Source: Caballeronia sordidicola (GTDB lineage Bacteria > Pseudomonadota > Gammaproteobacteria > Burkholderiales > Burkholderiaceae). From it: a stretch of 64,000 nt of DNA. Below, in pieces: positions 8,379-18,878 of the stretch. The stretch's first letter is position 1; each line of letters starts with the position of its first letter. The position numbers and the translations under genes were made by a program. A model generated the notes under the pieces. It was not told the origin of the DNA and made no database searches. It saw only the letters and a list, made by a program, of their open reading frames with translations. The stretch covers positions 1-64,000 of the forward strand of contig NZ_MTHB01000076.1 of the NCBI RefSeq assembly GCF_002220365.1, written 5' to 3'.

Positions 8379-10286
8379 ATGGTTTCGATACGTTTGCCCG
8401 ACGGGTCGGTTCGACAGTACGACCACGCCGTCACGGTTGCGGAAGTCGCTGCATCTATTGGCGCGGGACTCGCGAAGGCTGCGCTGGGCGGCAAGCTCGA
8501 CGGCGAGCTCGTCGATACGTCCACGCTGATCGATCATGACGCGTCGCTCGCCATCGTTACTGAAAAAGACGCTGACGGTCTCGACATCATTCGCCACTCC
8601 ACGGCGCATTTGCTCGCCTACGCGGTCAAGGATCTGTATCCGGATGCGCAAGTGACGATCGGCCCGGTGATCGAAAACGGCTTCTACTACGACTTCGCAT
8701 ACAGCCGTCCCTTTACGCCTGAAGATCTCGAGAAGATCGAAAAGCGCATGGCCGAAATCGCGAAGAAGGACGAGCCGGTGTCGCGCCGAGTTGTGACGCG
8801 CGGCGAAGCGGTCGACTACTTCAAGAGCATCGGCGAAAAGTATAAGGCGGAGATCATCGAATCGATCCCGTCCACGGACGACATCAAGCTGTACTCGCAC
8901 GGCAGTTTTACGGATCTGTGCCGCGGCCCGCACGTGCCGTCTACCGGCAAGCTGAAGGTCTTCAAGCTGATGAAGGTCGCGGGCGCCTACTGGCGCGGCG
9001 ACTCGAAGAACGAACAGTTGCAGCGTATCTACGGCACGGCCTGGACGAAGAAGGAAGACCAGGAAGCGTATCTGCACATGCTCGAGGAAGCCGAGAAGCG
9101 CGATCACCGCAAGCTCGCGAAGCAACTCGACCTCTTCCATCTGCAGGAAGAAGCGCCGGGCATGGTGTTCTGGCACCCTAAGGGCTGGGCGATCTGGCAA
9201 CAAGTCGAACAATACATCCGCCGCCGCCTGAGCGAAGTCGGTTATCTCGAAATCAAGACGCCGATGATCATGGACCGCTCGCTGTGGGAAGCGTCGGGTC
9301 ACTGGCAGAACTATCGTGAAAATATGTTCACGACGGAGTCGGAAAAGCGCGATTACGCGATCAAGCCGATGAACTGCCCTGGTCATGTGCAGGTGTTCAA
9401 CCATGGCTTGCGTTCATATCGCGATCTGCCGCTGCGTTACGCGGAATTTGGCTCGTGTCATCGCAATGAAGCATCGGGCGCGTTGCATGGCCTGATGCGC
9501 GTGCGTGGTTTCGTCCAGGACGACGCTCACATTTTCTGCACGGAAGACCAGTTCATCGAGGAGTCCATTGCGTTCAATACGCTCGCGATGAGCATCTACA
9601 AGGATTTCGGCTTCGATCACATCGACATCAAGTTGTCGCTGCGTCCCGACGCCCGTGCCGGTACCGACGAAACCTGGGACCGGGCGGAGCAGGGCCTGCG
9701 CGACGCGCTGACGGCGTGCGGTCTCACGTGGGAAGAATTGCCGGGCGAGGGTGCGTTCTACGGTCCGAAGATCGAATACCACATCAAGGACGCGCTCGGC
9801 CGGTCATGGCAATGCGGCACGCTGCAGCTCGACATGGTGCTGCCGGAGCGCTTGGGCGCTGAATATGTGGCAGAAGACAACAGTCGCAAGCGACCGGTAA
9901 TGTTGCACCGTGCAATCGTCGGTTCCATGGAGCGTTTTCTCGGAATTCTGATCGAGCACCATGCTGGTGCAATGCCGCCGTGGCTCGCGCCGGTGCAGGC
10001 TGTGGTCCTGAATATCGCTGAAAGTCAGGCTGAATATGCACTGCAAGTGACCCAATCGTTGCAAAAACAAGGGCTTAGAGTAGAGAGCGATTTGCGCAAC
10101 GAGAAGATTAGCTATAAAATACGAGAGCACACGTTGCAGAAGGTCCCGTATTTGCTGGTTGTCGGGGACAAGGAGCGTGAGGCACAAACCGTAGCCGTGC
10201 GTGCTCGTGGCGGTATCGATGCTGGCGTAATGCCCCTCGATGCATTCCTTGAGCGTCTGCAGCAGGACGTGCAGGCGTACAAGTAA
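8379..10286 (+). CDS. thrS: Threonine-tRNA ligase
   Basis: A 635-residue class II synthetase: TGS domain (1-61), editing domain with [12 protein letters not shown] and CRGPHV, catalytic core with motif 2 near [12 protein letters not shown] (about 331) and [15 protein letters not shown], and an anticodon-binding domain from about 535. It charges tRNA-Thr and clears mis-acylated serine. The ATG at 8379 has GGAG seven bases upstream; a TTG twelve bases earlier is in frame but overlaps that ribosome site. The first gene of the conserved thrS-infC-rpmI-rplT block. Confidence 0.96.
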   Translation: MVSIRLPDGSVRQYDHAVTVAEVAASIGAGLAKAALGGKLDGELVDTSTLIDHDASLAIVTEKDADGLDIIRHSTAHLLAYAVKDLYPDAQVTIGPVIENGFYYDFAYSRPFTPEDLEKIEKRMAEIAKKDEPVSRRVVTRGEAVDYFKSIGEKYKAEIIESIPSTDDIKLYSHGSFTDLCRGPHVPSTGKLKVFKLMKVAGAYWRGDSKNEQLQRIYGTAWTKKEDQEAYLHMLEEAEKRDHRKLAKQLDLFHLQEEAPGMVFWHPKGWAIWQQVEQYIRRRLSEVGYLEIKTPMIMDRSLWEASGHWQNYRENMFTTESEKRDYAIKPMNCPGHVQVFNHGLRSYRDLPLRYAEFGSCHRNEASGALHGLMRVRGFVQDDAHIFCTEDQFIEESIAFNTLAMSIYKDFGFDHIDIKLSLRPDARAGTDETWDRAEQGLRDALTACGLTWEELPGEGAFYGPKIEYHIKDALGRSWQCGTLQLDMVLPERLGAEYVAEDNSRKRPVMLHRAIVGSMERFLGILIEHHAGAMPPWLAPVQAVVLNIAESQAEYALQVTQSLQKQGLRVESDLRNEKISYKIREHTLQKVPYLLVVGDKEREAQTVAVRARGGIDAGVMPLDAFLERLQQDVQAYK

Positions 10287-10336
10287 GCCCACTCGCAGCG
10301 CGGCTAGTTTTTTTAGATTTTTAGAGGAAACGTAAC

Positions 10337-10861
10337 ATCGCTACTGATAAGTCTGCACATCGCATCAACGGGGAAATCACGGCACCTGAATTGCGCCTGG
10401 TCGGAGTGGACAATGAGCCGCTAGGAATCGTGAAGCTTGCCGATGCTTTCCGCATGTCTGAGCAACAGGACGTGGATCTCGTCGAAATCGCGCCTCAGGC
10501 TGTCCCGCCTGTTGCCCGGTTGATGGATTACGGCAAGTTCAAGTACTCGGAAGCCAAGAAGCAGCACGAGGCGAAACTCAAGCAGAAGATCGTTCAGGTC
10601 AAGGAAGTCAAATTCCGGCCGGGCACCGACGACGGTGACTACAACGTGAAACTGCGTAACCTCACGCGCTTCCTCGAAGATGGCGACAAGACGAAAATCA
10701 CGTTGCGTTTTCGCGGTCGGGAAATGGCTCACCAGGAAATCGGCATGCGCGTGCTCGAGCGGTTGAAGACCGATCTCGAAGAGCACGGTCAGGTCGAGCA
10801 AATGCCGAAGATGGAAGGGCGCCAGATGATCATGGTCATGGCCCCGAAGAAAAAGAAGTAA
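10337..10861 (+). CDS. infC: Translation initiation factor IF-3 (ATC start codon)
   Basis: A 174-residue IF-3 that binds the 30S subunit and proofreads the start codon. The N-terminus [23 protein letters not shown], the basic linker [16 protein letters not shown] and the C-terminal domain ending MVMAPKKKK are diagnostic. No ATG, GTG or TTG gives the conserved N-terminus; the frame opens at ATC (10337-10339), six bases after AGAGGAAA. Rare AUU/AUC/AUA starts are the known device by which IF-3 represses its own translation. Calling from the first common start, TTG at 10391, would cut off 18 conserved residues. Confidence 0.95.
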   Translation: MATDKSAHRINGEITAPELRLVGVDNEPLGIVKLADAFRMSEQQDVDLVEIAPQAVPPVARLMDYGKFKYSEAKKQHEAKLKQKIVQVKEVKFRPGTDDGDYNVKLRNLTRFLEDGDKTKITLRFRGREMAHQEIGMRVLERLKTDLEEHGQVEQMPKMEGRQMIMVMAPKKKK

Positions 10862-11084
10862 TAGAAAGAATCGTTCGATGGATCGCGCGGCCTTGGGCTT
10901 TAAGGTCTGCGCGGCATCGTTTGAGCAGGTTTCGGGGCTTCGCCGGATAATGGCGGCGCTCATGAAAAGGCGGTGGCTGTCAAAAGCCTCCCGCTCATAA
11001 GTGGTATGTGGGTTTCGAAGGGCGGGTCAGGATTGAATGGATCGACCGCACACCCATATCCATCTAATAAACTGGAGTAGTTTC

Positions 11085-11282
11085 ATGCCGAAGATGAAGA
11101 CCAAGAAGAGTGCTGCAAAGCGCTTCGTGGTGCGTCCGGGCGGTACCATCAAGCGTGGTCAAGCCTTCAAGCGTCACATTCTTACCAAGAAGACCACCAA
11201 GGTCAAACGCCATTTGCGCGGTTCCACGGAAGTTCATCATGCAGATATGAATTCCGTGCGCGCAATGTTGCCGTTCGCTTAA
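11085..11282 (+). CDS. rpmI: 50S ribosomal protein L35
   Basis: A 65-residue basic protein beginning [14 protein letters not shown] and ending [11 protein letters not shown], typical for L35. GGAG lies eight bases before the ATG at 11085; an in-frame extension upstream to 11037 is spurious. The 223-bp infC-rpmI gap holds no gene and may contain leader structure. rplT follows after 29 bases. Confidence 0.96.
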   Translation: MPKMKTKKSAAKRFVVRPGGTIKRGQAFKRHILTKKTTKVKRHLRGSTEVHHADMNSVRAMLPFA

Positions 11283-11311
11283 CCCTTAACTGACACTCAC
11301 AGGAGCGCATT

Positions 11312-11671
11312 ATGCCTAGAGTCAAACGTGGGGTTACCGCACGGGCCCGTCACAAGAAGATTATCAAGCTGGCCAAGGGTTACCGCGGCCGTCGCAATAA
11401 CGTCTATCGCATCGCCAAGCAAGCGGTCATGCGCGCCGGGCAATATGCCTATCGCGATCGCCGCAACAAGAAGCGTGTGTTCCGTGCGTTGTGGATCACG
11501 CGTATCAACGCGGCGGTGCGTCAGCACGACATGACGTACAGCGTGTTCATCAACGGCCTGAAGAAGGCTTCGATCGAACTCGACCGCAAGGTGCTGGCCG
11601 ACATGGCTGTGTTCGACAAGGCTGCTTTTGCTGCGATCGTCAAGCAGGTAAAAGCCGCCGTTGCAGCCTGA
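11312..11671 (+). CDS. rplT: 50S ribosomal protein L20
   Basis: A 119-residue protein with the L20 start [16 protein letters not shown] and the conserved [28 protein letters not shown] stretch. It binds 23S rRNA early in 50S assembly and in enterobacteria represses rpmI-rplT translation. Ribosome site AGGAG precedes the ATG. A strong terminator 70 bases downstream separates it from pheS. Confidence 0.97.
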   Translation: MPRVKRGVTARARHKKIIKLAKGYRGRRNNVYRIAKQAVMRAGQYAYRDRRNKKRVFRALWITRINAAVRQHDMTYSVFINGLKKASIELDRKVLADMAVFDKAAFAAIVKQVKAAVAA

Positions 11672-11743
11672 TCGAGCTTGTTAGCAAGATCGGTACTGCG
11701 TGGTTCGTTGCTGCGTTGTCTCTAACCGGACGGCGGAACAACT

Positions 11744-11775
11744 AAAAAACGGGGCTCTTGTCGAGCCCCGTTTTT
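11744..11775 (+). terminator. Intrinsic terminator between rplT and pheS
   Basis: Stem CGGGGCTC / GAGCCCCG, loop TTGTC, flanked by an A-run and TTTTT. It may end the thrS-rplT transcript or modulate read-through into pheST. I see no phenylalanine-rich leader peptide that would make it a classical pheS attenuator. Confidence 0.88.
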
Positions 11776-11881
11776 GTTGGTGAAGCCGGTGAAGATGGGT
11801 TGAAGCGCGAAGATGCTGAGGTCGCGCAAACATCGGCCCGGGAACGATCAGAAGAACTTTGACGCTGAAATGATGGGATCA

Positions 11882-12895
11882 ATGGATCTGGACCAGATTG
11901 TCGCCGACGCGCGAAATGCCTTCGAAAACGCCGCTGATGCGGCTACGCTCGAAAATGAAAAGGCCCGCTTTCTTGGTAAGTCCGGGGTGCTCACGGATCT
12001 GCTGAAAGGCTTGGGCAAACTCGATCCTGAAGCCCGCAAGACTGAAGGCGCACGCATCAATGCGGTGAAGCAGCAGGTGGAAGCAGCGCTGAACGCGCGC
12101 CGTCAGGCGCTGGCGGACGTGTTGCTGAATCAGCGGCTGGCTTCTGAATCGATCGATGTCACGTTGCCCGGCCGCGGTCTCGGCGCCGGCAGCCTGCATC
12201 CGGTGATGCGCACGTGGGAACGCGTGGAACAGATTTTCAGCACGATTGGTTTCGATGTGGCCGATGGCCCCGAGATCGAAACCGACTGGTACAACTTCAC
12301 TGCGCTGAACAGCCCGGAAAATCATCCGGCGCGTTCGATGCAGGACACGTTTTATATCGACGGCAAAGATGCGGATGGCCGGCAACTGCTGCTGCGCACG
12401 CACACCAGCCCGATGCAGGTGCGCTATGCGCGCATGAACAAACCGCCGATCAAGGTGATCGTGCCGGGCCGGACGTATCGGGTGGATAGCGACGCCACGC
12501 ATTCGCCAATGTTCAATCAAGTCGAGGGCTTGTGGATCGACGAGAACATCAGCTTTGCCGACCTGAAGGGCGTGTACTCTGATTTCCTGAAGAAATTCTT
12601 CGAGCGTGACGACATTCTCGTGCGCTTCCGGCCGTCGTATTTTCCGTTTACCGAGCCGTCCGCCGAAATCGACATGATGTTCGAGCACGGCAAGAACGCC
12701 GGTAAATGGCTCGAGATCTCGGGTTCGGGGCAAGTTCATCCGAACGTGATCCGCAACATGGGACTCGACCCGGAACGGTATATCGGCTTTGCATTCGGCA
12801 GTGGCCTCGAGCGCCTGACGATGCTGCGCTATGGCGTGCAGGACCTGCGCCTGTTCTTCGAAAACGATCTGCGTTTCCTCGAGCAATTTGCCTGA
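11882..12895 (+). CDS. pheS: Phenylalanine-tRNA ligase alpha subunit
   Basis: A 337-residue alpha subunit with the N-terminal coiled coil (about 1-90) and class II catalytic core. [34 protein letters not shown] leads into motif 2 ([21 protein letters not shown]), and motif 3 is [17 protein letters not shown] near the C-terminus. The start [10 protein letters not shown] at 11882 gives the usual family length; an in-frame extension to 11813 lacks family support. Forms the alpha2-beta2 enzyme with PheT. Confidence 0.95.
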   Translation: MDLDQIVADARNAFENAADAATLENEKARFLGKSGVLTDLLKGLGKLDPEARKTEGARINAVKQQVEAALNARRQALADVLLNQRLASESIDVTLPGRGLGAGSLHPVMRTWERVEQIFSTIGFDVADGPEIETDWYNFTALNSPENHPARSMQDTFYIDGKDADGRQLLLRTHTSPMQVRYARMNKPPIKVIVPGRTYRVDSDATHSPMFNQVEGLWIDENISFADLKGVYSDFLKKFFERDDILVRFRPSYFPFTEPSAEIDMMFEHGKNAGKWLEISGSGQVHPNVIRNMGLDPERYIGFAFGSGLERLTMLRYGVQDLRLFFENDLRFLEQFA

Positions 12896-12991
12896 CGTAC
12901 GTTGCGCACGTTGTTGCGAGCCGTTGTCGGGACAGTTACGTCCAGACGCAGACACGACTTATGTCGAACCTCATTTCGAACCTAGACACAC

Positions 12992-15427
12992 ATGCAATTC
13001 CCGGAATCCTGGCTTAGAACTTTCGTCGATCCCAAGCTCTCGACCGATGAACTCTCGCACGCGCTGACCATGGCGGGTCTCGAAGTGGAAGGCCTCGCGC
13101 CCGTCGCGCCGCCGACCACGAAGATCGTCGTCGGGCAGGTGCTTGAAGTGGCGAAGCACCCAAACGCCGACAAGCTCAACGTGTGTCAGGTTGACGCCGG
13201 CACCGGCGAGACGCTGACCATTGTGTGCGGCGCGCCGAACGTGTCGCCGGGAATCAAGGTGCCGGTCGCACTGGTCGGCGCCGAACTGCCGCCGGCCGAA
13301 GCGGGCGGTGCGCCGTTCGCGATCAAGTTGTCCAAGCTGCGCGGCGTGGAAAGCCAGGGCATGTTGTGCTCGGCACGCGAACTGAAGCTGTCGGAAGATC
13401 ACAGCGGCTTGCTGATCCTGGCCGCCGATACCCCGATTGGCCAGGACATTCGCCAGACGCTCAACCTCGACGACACCGTTTTCGAGATCAAGCTCACGCC
13501 GAACAAAGCCGATTGTTTGTCGGTGTTCGGCGTGGCGCGGGAAACCGCCGCTATCACAGGCGCACCGTTGCATGCGCTCGAGATGCCGCCGGTTGCCGTC
13601 ACTATCAATGAAGTATTGCCGGTCAAGGTTCTGGCGCCCGATCTGTGCGGACGCTTCTCTGGCCGCGTGATTCGCGGTGTGAACGCGCACGCGAAAACGC
13701 CGCACTGGATGGTCGAGCGTCTCGAGCGTTCGGGACAGCGCAGCATCTCCGCGCTCGTCGATATCTCGAATTACGTAATGCTTGAACTCGGCCGGCCGAC
13801 GCACGTGTTCGATCTCGACAAGATCCACGGCGGTATTGAAGTGCGCTGGGGAAAGACGGGCGAGACGCTCAAACTGCTGAACGGCAATACGGTGGAACTC
13901 GATGAAACCGTCGGTGTGATCGCCGACGATCGCCACGTCGAAAGCCTCGCCGGGATCATGGGCGGCGACAGCACCGCCGTGTCGCTCGAAACAACCAACA
14001 TTTACCTGGAAGCCGCGTTCTGGTGGCCGGACAGCATTCGTGGCCGCGCGCGCAAGTACAACTTTTCCACGGACGCGGCGCATCGTTTCGAGCGCGGCGT
14101 GGATTATTCGACGACCGTCGAGCATATCGAGCGTGTTTCCAAACTGATCCTCGATATTTGCGGCGGTAACGCCGGTCCTGTAGACGACCAGACGCTCAAC
14201 GTACCGACCCGCGAGCCGGTGAGCATGCGTGTATCGCGGGCCAACCGGATCATCGGGGTGGTTATCGGTGCAGAGGAAATTGCGCAGATTTTCACGCGAC
14301 TTGGCCTGACGTTCACGCACGATGGCGACACGTTCGCGGTCACGCCGCCGCCGTATCGGTTCGACATCGAGATTGAAGAAGATCTGATCGAGGAAGTCGC
14401 GCGCATTTACGGCTTCGAGAGGATTCCGGCGCGTCCGCCGGTTGCGACCAGCGAGATGCGTCCGACCAACGAGACGAAGCGTTCGATTCACGTGCTGCGT
14501 CACGCCGTTGCCGCACGTGATTATGCGGAGACGGTGAATTTCAGTTTCGTCGATGCTGAATGGGAAGCGGATTTCGCCGGCAACACGAATCCTGTAAGGC
14601 TGCTCAATCCGATCGCGAGCCAGCTTTCGGTCATGCGCACCACGTTGTTCGGCAGTCTGATCAGCGTGCTGCGTCACAATCTGAACCGGCGCGCGGACCG
14701 GATTCGCGTGTTCGAAGCGGGCCGTGTGTTCCTGCACGATCCGGCGATCAAGGCAGGCGAACTGGCCATTGAAGGTTTCGATCAGCCGAAGATGATCGGC
14801 GGCCTGGCTTACGGTCCGGCGTTCGACGAGCAGTGGGGAGCCAAACCGTCGCGCACTGTCGATTTCTTCGACGTAAAAGGCGACGTGGAAGCGCTGTTCG
14901 CGCCGGTCGTGCCGCGTTTCGTGAAAGCGGAACATCCGGCGCTGCATCCGGGACGCAGCGCACGGATCGAAGTCGACGGCCGGGCAGTGGGCTGGATCGG
15001 TGACCTGCACCCGCGCTGGATGCAGAAATACGATTTGCCGCATGCACCGGTTTTGTTCGAAATCGAATCTGAAGCATTGATGCAACGCGCGTTGCCGGTG
15101 CCGTCCGACGTATCCAAATTTCCGCCGGTTCGCCGTGATATTGCGATCGTCGTGGACCAGAAGGTAGAAGTGCAGGCGCTCATAGACGAGCTGGAAAGTG
15201 CCCGTTCCGAGCCCGCCTGCAAGCATGTCACCAGGGTTGCTTTATTCGACGAATTTCGTCCAAAATCAAGCACTTCCGGTGGGTTGGACGCGCATGAGAA
15301 AAGCCTTGCCTTCCGTGTAACGTTGCAAGATACTGGCGGGACGCTTCAGGACGAAACGGTCGAAACGGCCATCAAAACATTGGTGGAACGCTTGGCTCGA
15401 GTACATGGCGCGCGATTGCGCGGATAG
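12992..15427 (+). CDS. pheT: Phenylalanine-tRNA ligase beta subunit
   Basis: An 811-residue beta subunit with the N-terminal EMAP-like OB fold (about 40-150, [31 protein letters not shown]), B3/B4 editing region, B5 domain (about 400-475), catalytic-like core and C-terminal FDX-ACB anticodon domain (about 715-810, [14 protein letters not shown]). A long reverse-strand open frame across this gene is a codon-bias shadow. The ATG is 97 bases after pheS. Confidence 0.96.
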   Translation: MQFPESWLRTFVDPKLSTDELSHALTMAGLEVEGLAPVAPPTTKIVVGQVLEVAKHPNADKLNVCQVDAGTGETLTIVCGAPNVSPGIKVPVALVGAELPPAEAGGAPFAIKLSKLRGVESQGMLCSARELKLSEDHSGLLILAADTPIGQDIRQTLNLDDTVFEIKLTPNKADCLSVFGVARETAAITGAPLHALEMPPVAVTINEVLPVKVLAPDLCGRFSGRVIRGVNAHAKTPHWMVERLERSGQRSISALVDISNYVMLELGRPTHVFDLDKIHGGIEVRWGKTGETLKLLNGNTVELDETVGVIADDRHVESLAGIMGGDSTAVSLETTNIYLEAAFWWPDSIRGRARKYNFSTDAAHRFERGVDYSTTVEHIERVSKLILDICGGNAGPVDDQTLNVPTREPVSMRVSRANRIIGVVIGAEEIAQIFTRLGLTFTHDGDTFAVTPPPYRFDIEIEEDLIEEVARIYGFERIPARPPVATSEMRPTNETKRSIHVLRHAVAARDYAETVNFSFVDAEWEADFAGNTNPVRLLNPIASQLSVMRTTLFGSLISVLRHNLNRRADRIRVFEAGRVFLHDPAIKAGELAIEGFDQPKMIGGLAYGPAFDEQWGAKPSRTVDFFDVKGDVEALFAPVVPRFVKAEHPALHPGRSARIEVDGRAVGWIGDLHPRWMQKYDLPHAPVLFEIESEALMQRALPVPSDVSKFPPVRRDIAIVVDQKVEVQALIDELESARSEPACKHVTRVALFDEFRPKSSTSGGLDAHEKSLAFRVTLQDTGGTLQDETVETAIKTLVERLARVHGARLRG

Positions 15428-15474
15428 CCTGCAGTTGGCCCCCTCCGTCTTCATCGGCACGCCATTTTTTCGAT

Positions 15475-15885
15475 ATGAACCAAATGAACTCGAGTGATTT
15501 CGAAGCCCTTCTTTCGGCGCAACGTAGCGCCATGATCCGAGATGTTCCCACTTCGAACGGTGCGGCAACGGCAGAAACGCCTACGCTGACAAAAGCCGAA
15601 TTGGCCGAAATGCTATTTGACCATGTCGGGTTGAATAAGCGCGAAGCCAAAGACATGGTGGAAGCATTTTTCGAGGTCATTCGCGACGCGCTTGAAAGCG
15701 GCGACAGTGTCAAGCTATCCGGCTTTGGCAACTTTCAGCTACGCGACAAACCGCAGCGTCCCGGACGTAATCCGAAAACGGGGGAAGCCATTCCCATCGC
15801 GGCGCGTCGTGTTGTCACGTTTCATGCGAGTCAGAAGTTGAAAGCGCTGGTCGAAGCCGGTGCTGAAAACAGTTTCGGCCGCTGA
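15475..15885 (+). CDS. ihfA: Integration host factor alpha subunit, N-terminally extended
   Basis: A 136-residue HU/IHF-family DNA-bending protein. The core begins at [32 protein letters not shown] (about residue 38) and includes [34 protein letters not shown], the beta-arm region with the Pro that intercalates DNA. The roughly 37-residue N-terminal extension is usual for Burkholderia and absent in enterobacteria. It lies 47 bases after pheT, as in most proteobacteria. Confidence 0.93.
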   Translation: MNQMNSSDFEALLSAQRSAMIRDVPTSNGAATAETPTLTKAELAEMLFDHVGLNKREAKDMVEAFFEVIRDALESGDSVKLSGFGNFQLRDKPQRPGRNPKTGEAIPIAARRVVTFHASQKLKALVEAGAENSFGR

Positions 15886-15972
15886 AGTGACGGGCATTAG
15901 CCTTGTGCTACCCGAGCGCTTTCTAGCGACATTTTCCCCATTCGCGACATTCACCACGATGGTTGATTGACG

Positions 15973-16362
15973 ATGGAAAAAGTCGTCCTGCCTCCGATTC
16001 CGGCCAAGCGCTACTTCACCATCGGTGAGGTCAGCGAGCTATGCGGCGTCAAGCCGCACGTGCTGCGCTACTGGGAACAGGAGTTCACGCAACTGAGGCC
16101 GGTCAAGCGGCGTGGCAATCGCCGCTATTATCAGCATCACGAAGTACTGCTGATCCGCCGCATACGTGAATTGCTTTATGAACAGGGTTTCACGATCAAT
16201 GGCGCGCGCAATCGGCTCGATTCACATGGTCGTCCGAACGGTTCGGCTGGCGATATCGAGGACACGCAGGAAAGCGGTGCAGTTTCCCAAGTGAATGCCG
16301 CGGTCGATGTCGATCAATTGCGTAAGGACATTCTGCAAGTGATCGATTTATTGGGGGGATGA
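15973..16362 (+). CDS. MerR family transcriptional regulator
   Basis: A 129-residue protein with a MerR winged helix: YFTIGEVSELCGVKPHVLRYWEQEF near residues 14-38, then RRGNRRYYQHHEVLLIRRIRELLYEQGFTINGARNRL. The acidic C-terminus is short, with a few helical residues after about 100 and no Cys pair for metal sensing. The ATG at 15973 is taken; an in-frame TTG two codons earlier is possible. This gene follows ihfA in many beta- and gamma-proteobacteria; its inducer is unknown. Confidence 0.85.
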   Translation: MEKVVLPPIPAKRYFTIGEVSELCGVKPHVLRYWEQEFTQLRPVKRRGNRRYYQHHEVLLIRRIRELLYEQGFTINGARNRLDSHGRPNGSAGDIEDTQESGAVSQVNAAVDVDQLRKDILQVIDLLGG

Positions 16363-16407
16363 AGATTCGCTGGAATCACCCCGCTGGAATCAAGCAGAAT
16401 CTCAAGC

Positions 16408-16443
16408 AAAAAGGCGTCGCAATTAATCCGCGACGCCTTTTTT
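16408..16443 (+). terminator. Intrinsic terminator after ihfA-merR
   Basis: Stem AAAAAGGCGTCGC / GCGACGCCTTTTT with a 9-nt loop, ending in a T-run. It marks the right end of the conserved translation block. Confidence 0.92.
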
Positions 16444-16506
16444 CATTTTTGATCAGAGCGGGAGCGTGCGCTCGGTTTCACGGGCTTTAAGCTTCGTCCA
16501 GAGCCT

Positions 16507-16752
16507 CTATTTTCTGGCGTTGTCGCGTTTGAATTCAAGGATCGGCAAATCCGGTTCTGAAAGCATCGCCTTCAGTACATCATTTGCAAACTCCTCAACC
16601 ACCGCATGCCATTCAATCGTGCCAACCGGAAAATCGCCGGGGCATTTTTTCCCCTGCGCCTTCCGGATTGCGCCGACGCTCAGACTCAACGCTCGCGCCC
16701 TCAGGAAGGTCGGATCGTTCGAGTCGGCTGGCGGGTTGATTTCGTGGTCCAT
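16507..16752 (-). CDS. Small hypothetical protein
   Basis: An 81-residue acidic protein starting MDHEINPPADSNDP, with VGAIRKAQGKKCPGDFPVGTIEWHAVVEEFANDVLKAML in the middle. No signal peptide or membrane segment and no family I can name. A longer reading to 16896 adds a hydrophobic stretch that looks like noise. It is isolated and divergent from the Gfo/Idh/MocA gene. Its protein-like composition and predicted helices make it more likely real than not. Confidence 0.5.
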   Translation of the reverse strand: MDHEINPPADSNDPTFLRARALSLSVGAIRKAQGKKCPGDFPVGTIEWHAVVEEFANDVLKAMLSEPDLPILEFKRDNARK

Positions 16753-16966
16753 AGATGGGCTTTCGGCAGCGGGTGGAAAAACTTTAGGGAAAATTCGGCG
16801 AAAATATGTGCGCGCCGGAAGACGCCGGAACATGAGTGTACACAAGCAAAACAGGGGCGGAAGAGCGCAAAACGGGGACATAACCAGTAACGACACGAAT
16901 CCCCTGATTGCTCCAATCTGCGCTCAGTGGGTATCGTGCTTCGAGAAAACGAGAAGGGAGCACAGC

Positions 16967-18091
16967 ATGGCGGAGACATTGGGCGTCGCGATCATCGGCG
17001 CGGGCATGATGGGCGAGGTTCACACGCGAGCGATACGGCTCGCCGGCGCAACGGTGCGTGGCATTGCGTCATCAAGTGCAAACCGCTCGGCGCAGGCGGC
17101 CGCCGGGTTGGGGATCGAACGGGGTTACGCATCGGCGCAAGAGGCGATGGCGGATCCCTCGGTCTCGGTGATTCACGTATGCACGCCGAACGCCAGCCAC
17201 TTTTCCCTCGCGATGGCTGCGCTCGACGCTGGTAAGCACGTCATTTGCGAAAAGCCGCTTGCGACAAGTGCCAACGAGGCCGAAGCGCTGGCACTCGCTG
17301 CGCGCAAGTCGGGTCGGATCGCGACCGTTCCGTTCGTTTATCGATATCACCCGATGGTCAGGGAAGCGCGTGCGCTCGTGCAGGACGGCAGCGTGGGCGC
17401 GCTGCAACTGATCCACGGCAGTTATCTTCAGGACTGGCTGCTGGGCGCCGACGACACCAACTGGCGTGTGGATGCCGCGCTGGGTGGTCCATCGCGGGCG
17501 TTCGCGGACATTGGGTCACACTGGTGCGATCTGGTGGAATGGATCAGTGGCGAGCGCTTTGATACCGTCGTGGCGACCTTGCAGACAACGGTCGCCGAAC
17601 GTCCGGCCGGGTCGGTGCAATCGTTTACCGCGGCAGAGAAGGGCGGCCCGACCCAGGCGGTGGGCACGGAAGATGTCGCCGGTGCCTTACTGCGCACCAA
17701 GAACGGCGTGCTTACAACGCTGACGGTCAGCCAAGTGTCGGCGGGGCGCAAGAACCGGCTCTGGTTCGAGATCGACGGCGCGAAGACGAGCCTGGTCTTC
17801 GATCAGGAAAATCCGGAGCGGCTGTGGGTCGGCCAGCGCGATTCCACGCGGCTGCTGGTGCGCGATCCGTCGCGAGGAAGCGCTGAACAGCGACGCCTCG
17901 CCACCTTGCCGGCAGGTCACGCGCAGGGCTATGCGCAATGTTTCGAGGCGTTCGTGGCGGACACCTACGCGGTGATTCGCGGCGAAACGCGCGACGGTTT
18001 GCCGACGTTCGAGGACGGTTGGCGCTCGTCGCGGATTGTGGATGCCGTGCTGGCGTCGTCGAAGGCGAATGGCTGGGTGCGCATTGATTAA
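16967..18091 (+). CDS. Gfo/Idh/MocA family NAD(P)-dependent oxidoreductase
   Basis: A 374-residue protein with a Rossmann N-terminus (GVAIIGAGMMGEVHTRAIRLAGA, residues about 6-28), the family signature HVICEKPLATSANEAEAL (about 91-108) including the Lys of EKP, and the C-terminal beta-sheet substrate domain with HWCDLVEWISGE, whose His is part of the usual active site. Such enzymes oxidise sugars, inositols or related polyols. The ATG at 16967 has GAAGGGAG ahead; the 500-base upstream extension is not coding. The truncated sugar-type MFS gene at 19.0 kb may be a leftover partner. Confidence 0.88.
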   Translation: MAETLGVAIIGAGMMGEVHTRAIRLAGATVRGIASSSANRSAQAAAGLGIERGYASAQEAMADPSVSVIHVCTPNASHFSLAMAALDAGKHVICEKPLATSANEAEALALAARKSGRIATVPFVYRYHPMVREARALVQDGSVGALQLIHGSYLQDWLLGADDTNWRVDAALGGPSRAFADIGSHWCDLVEWISGERFDTVVATLQTTVAERPAGSVQSFTAAEKGGPTQAVGTEDVAGALLRTKNGVLTTLTVSQVSAGRKNRLWFEIDGAKTSLVFDQENPERLWVGQRDSTRLLVRDPSRGSAEQRRLATLPAGHAQGYAQCFEAFVADTYAVIRGETRDGLPTFEDGWRSSRIVDAVLASSKANGWVRID

Positions 18092-18273
18092 CAGCGGGGT
18101 CACCGGATAGCCTTATCAGCCGCCTGCCTCGGCAACCAAACGCCGGTTTGAACAAAAAAGTCTGCCGGACGTGTCGATTTGCGGGCTGATCGCACGTCGT
18201 ATCGAAAGAGGGCGCCTGTTCGGTGCCGTCTCTCCAGTTAGTTCGTCAACCTGTCACATCCAGGAGCCAAGCA

Positions 18274-18744
18274 ATGTCCAATTCAGCTGTGAAACCGATC
18301 CCGGAAGGGATGCATACGATCACACCTCACCTTGTTTGCAAGGGTGCATCCGACGCCATCGAGTTCTACAAAAAAGCATTCAACGCGGTCGAGCACATGC
18401 GTTTACCCGGTCCGGACGGCACGGTGATGCACGCCATGCTGGGCATCGGGGACTCGACGCTGATGCTGGCTGAGGAATTCCCGAATTGTGGCCATAGCGG
18501 ACCGCTGACGCTGAAAGGCTCGCCCGTCACGCTGCATTTGTATGTGAAAGACGTGGATGCCGCCTTCGCGCAAGCCGTCGCTGCCGGTGCGAAGGTCACC
18601 ATGCCCGTCGCCGATATGTTCTGGGGCGACCGCTATGGCCAGATCGAAGATCCGTTCGGCCATCGCTGGTCGCTTGCAACTCATACCCGCGATCTGACCG
18701 AGGATCAGATCCGGGAAGGCGTGCCGAAGGCAATGCCGACGTAA
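18274..18744 (+). CDS. VOC-family (glyoxalase/PhnB-like) protein
   Basis: A 156-residue vicinal-oxygen-chelate protein of the PhnB-like branch: ITPHLVCKGASDAIEFYKKAF near the start, VMHAMLGIGDSTLMLAEE in the middle, VTLHLYVKDVDAAFAQAVAAGAK and FWGDRYGQIEDPFGHRWSLATH at the end. Members may bind a metal and a small substrate, but many have no known reaction. AGGAG precedes the ATG at 18274. The stop codon TAA lies in the first unit of a 12-bp tandem array, so the gene is followed by several in-frame stops. Confidence 0.87.
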   Translation: MSNSAVKPIPEGMHTITPHLVCKGASDAIEFYKKAFNAVEHMRLPGPDGTVMHAMLGIGDSTLMLAEEFPNCGHSGPLTLKGSPVTLHLYVKDVDAAFAQAVAAGAKVTMPVADMFWGDRYGQIEDPFGHRWSLATHTRDLTEDQIREGVPKAMPT

Positions 18745-18809
18745 TTGCAGACGTAATTGCCGACGTAATTGCCGACGTAATTGCCGGCGTAATTGCAGGC
18801 GTAATTGCC
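18738..18809 (+). repeat. 12-bp tandem array (6 copies) starting in a stop codon
   Basis: Six near-identical units of GACGTAATTGCC, with A/C and A/G variation at two positions. The first unit contains the last codon and the TAA stop of the VOC gene. Because the unit is a multiple of three, every copy repeats an in-frame TAA. On the reverse strand it would read as alternating ITPA/ITSA, but no gene there is convincing. Confidence 0.95.
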
Positions 18810-18835
18810 GGCGAGTCAAGCTCGTTAGGCAGCAG

Positions 18836-18878
18836 GACGTCGCGGACTGACGCTTCTGACGCGTCGGTCCGCGACGTC
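18836..18878. repeat. Long perfect-type hairpin (18-bp arms)
   Basis: Arms 18836-18853 and 18861-18878 are complementary at 17 of 18 positions (the remaining pair is G-T in RNA), with loop TTCTGAC. No T-run follows on either strand, so it is not a normal intrinsic terminator. It sits between the 12-bp array and the truncated MFS gene. Confidence 0.85.

Noticed and set aside
12971-15226. 751-codon reverse-strand open frame across pheT
   Set aside because: Long antisense frames are a by-product of high GC third positions. The protein is His/Arg-rich without family motifs, while the forward frame is unmistakable PheT.
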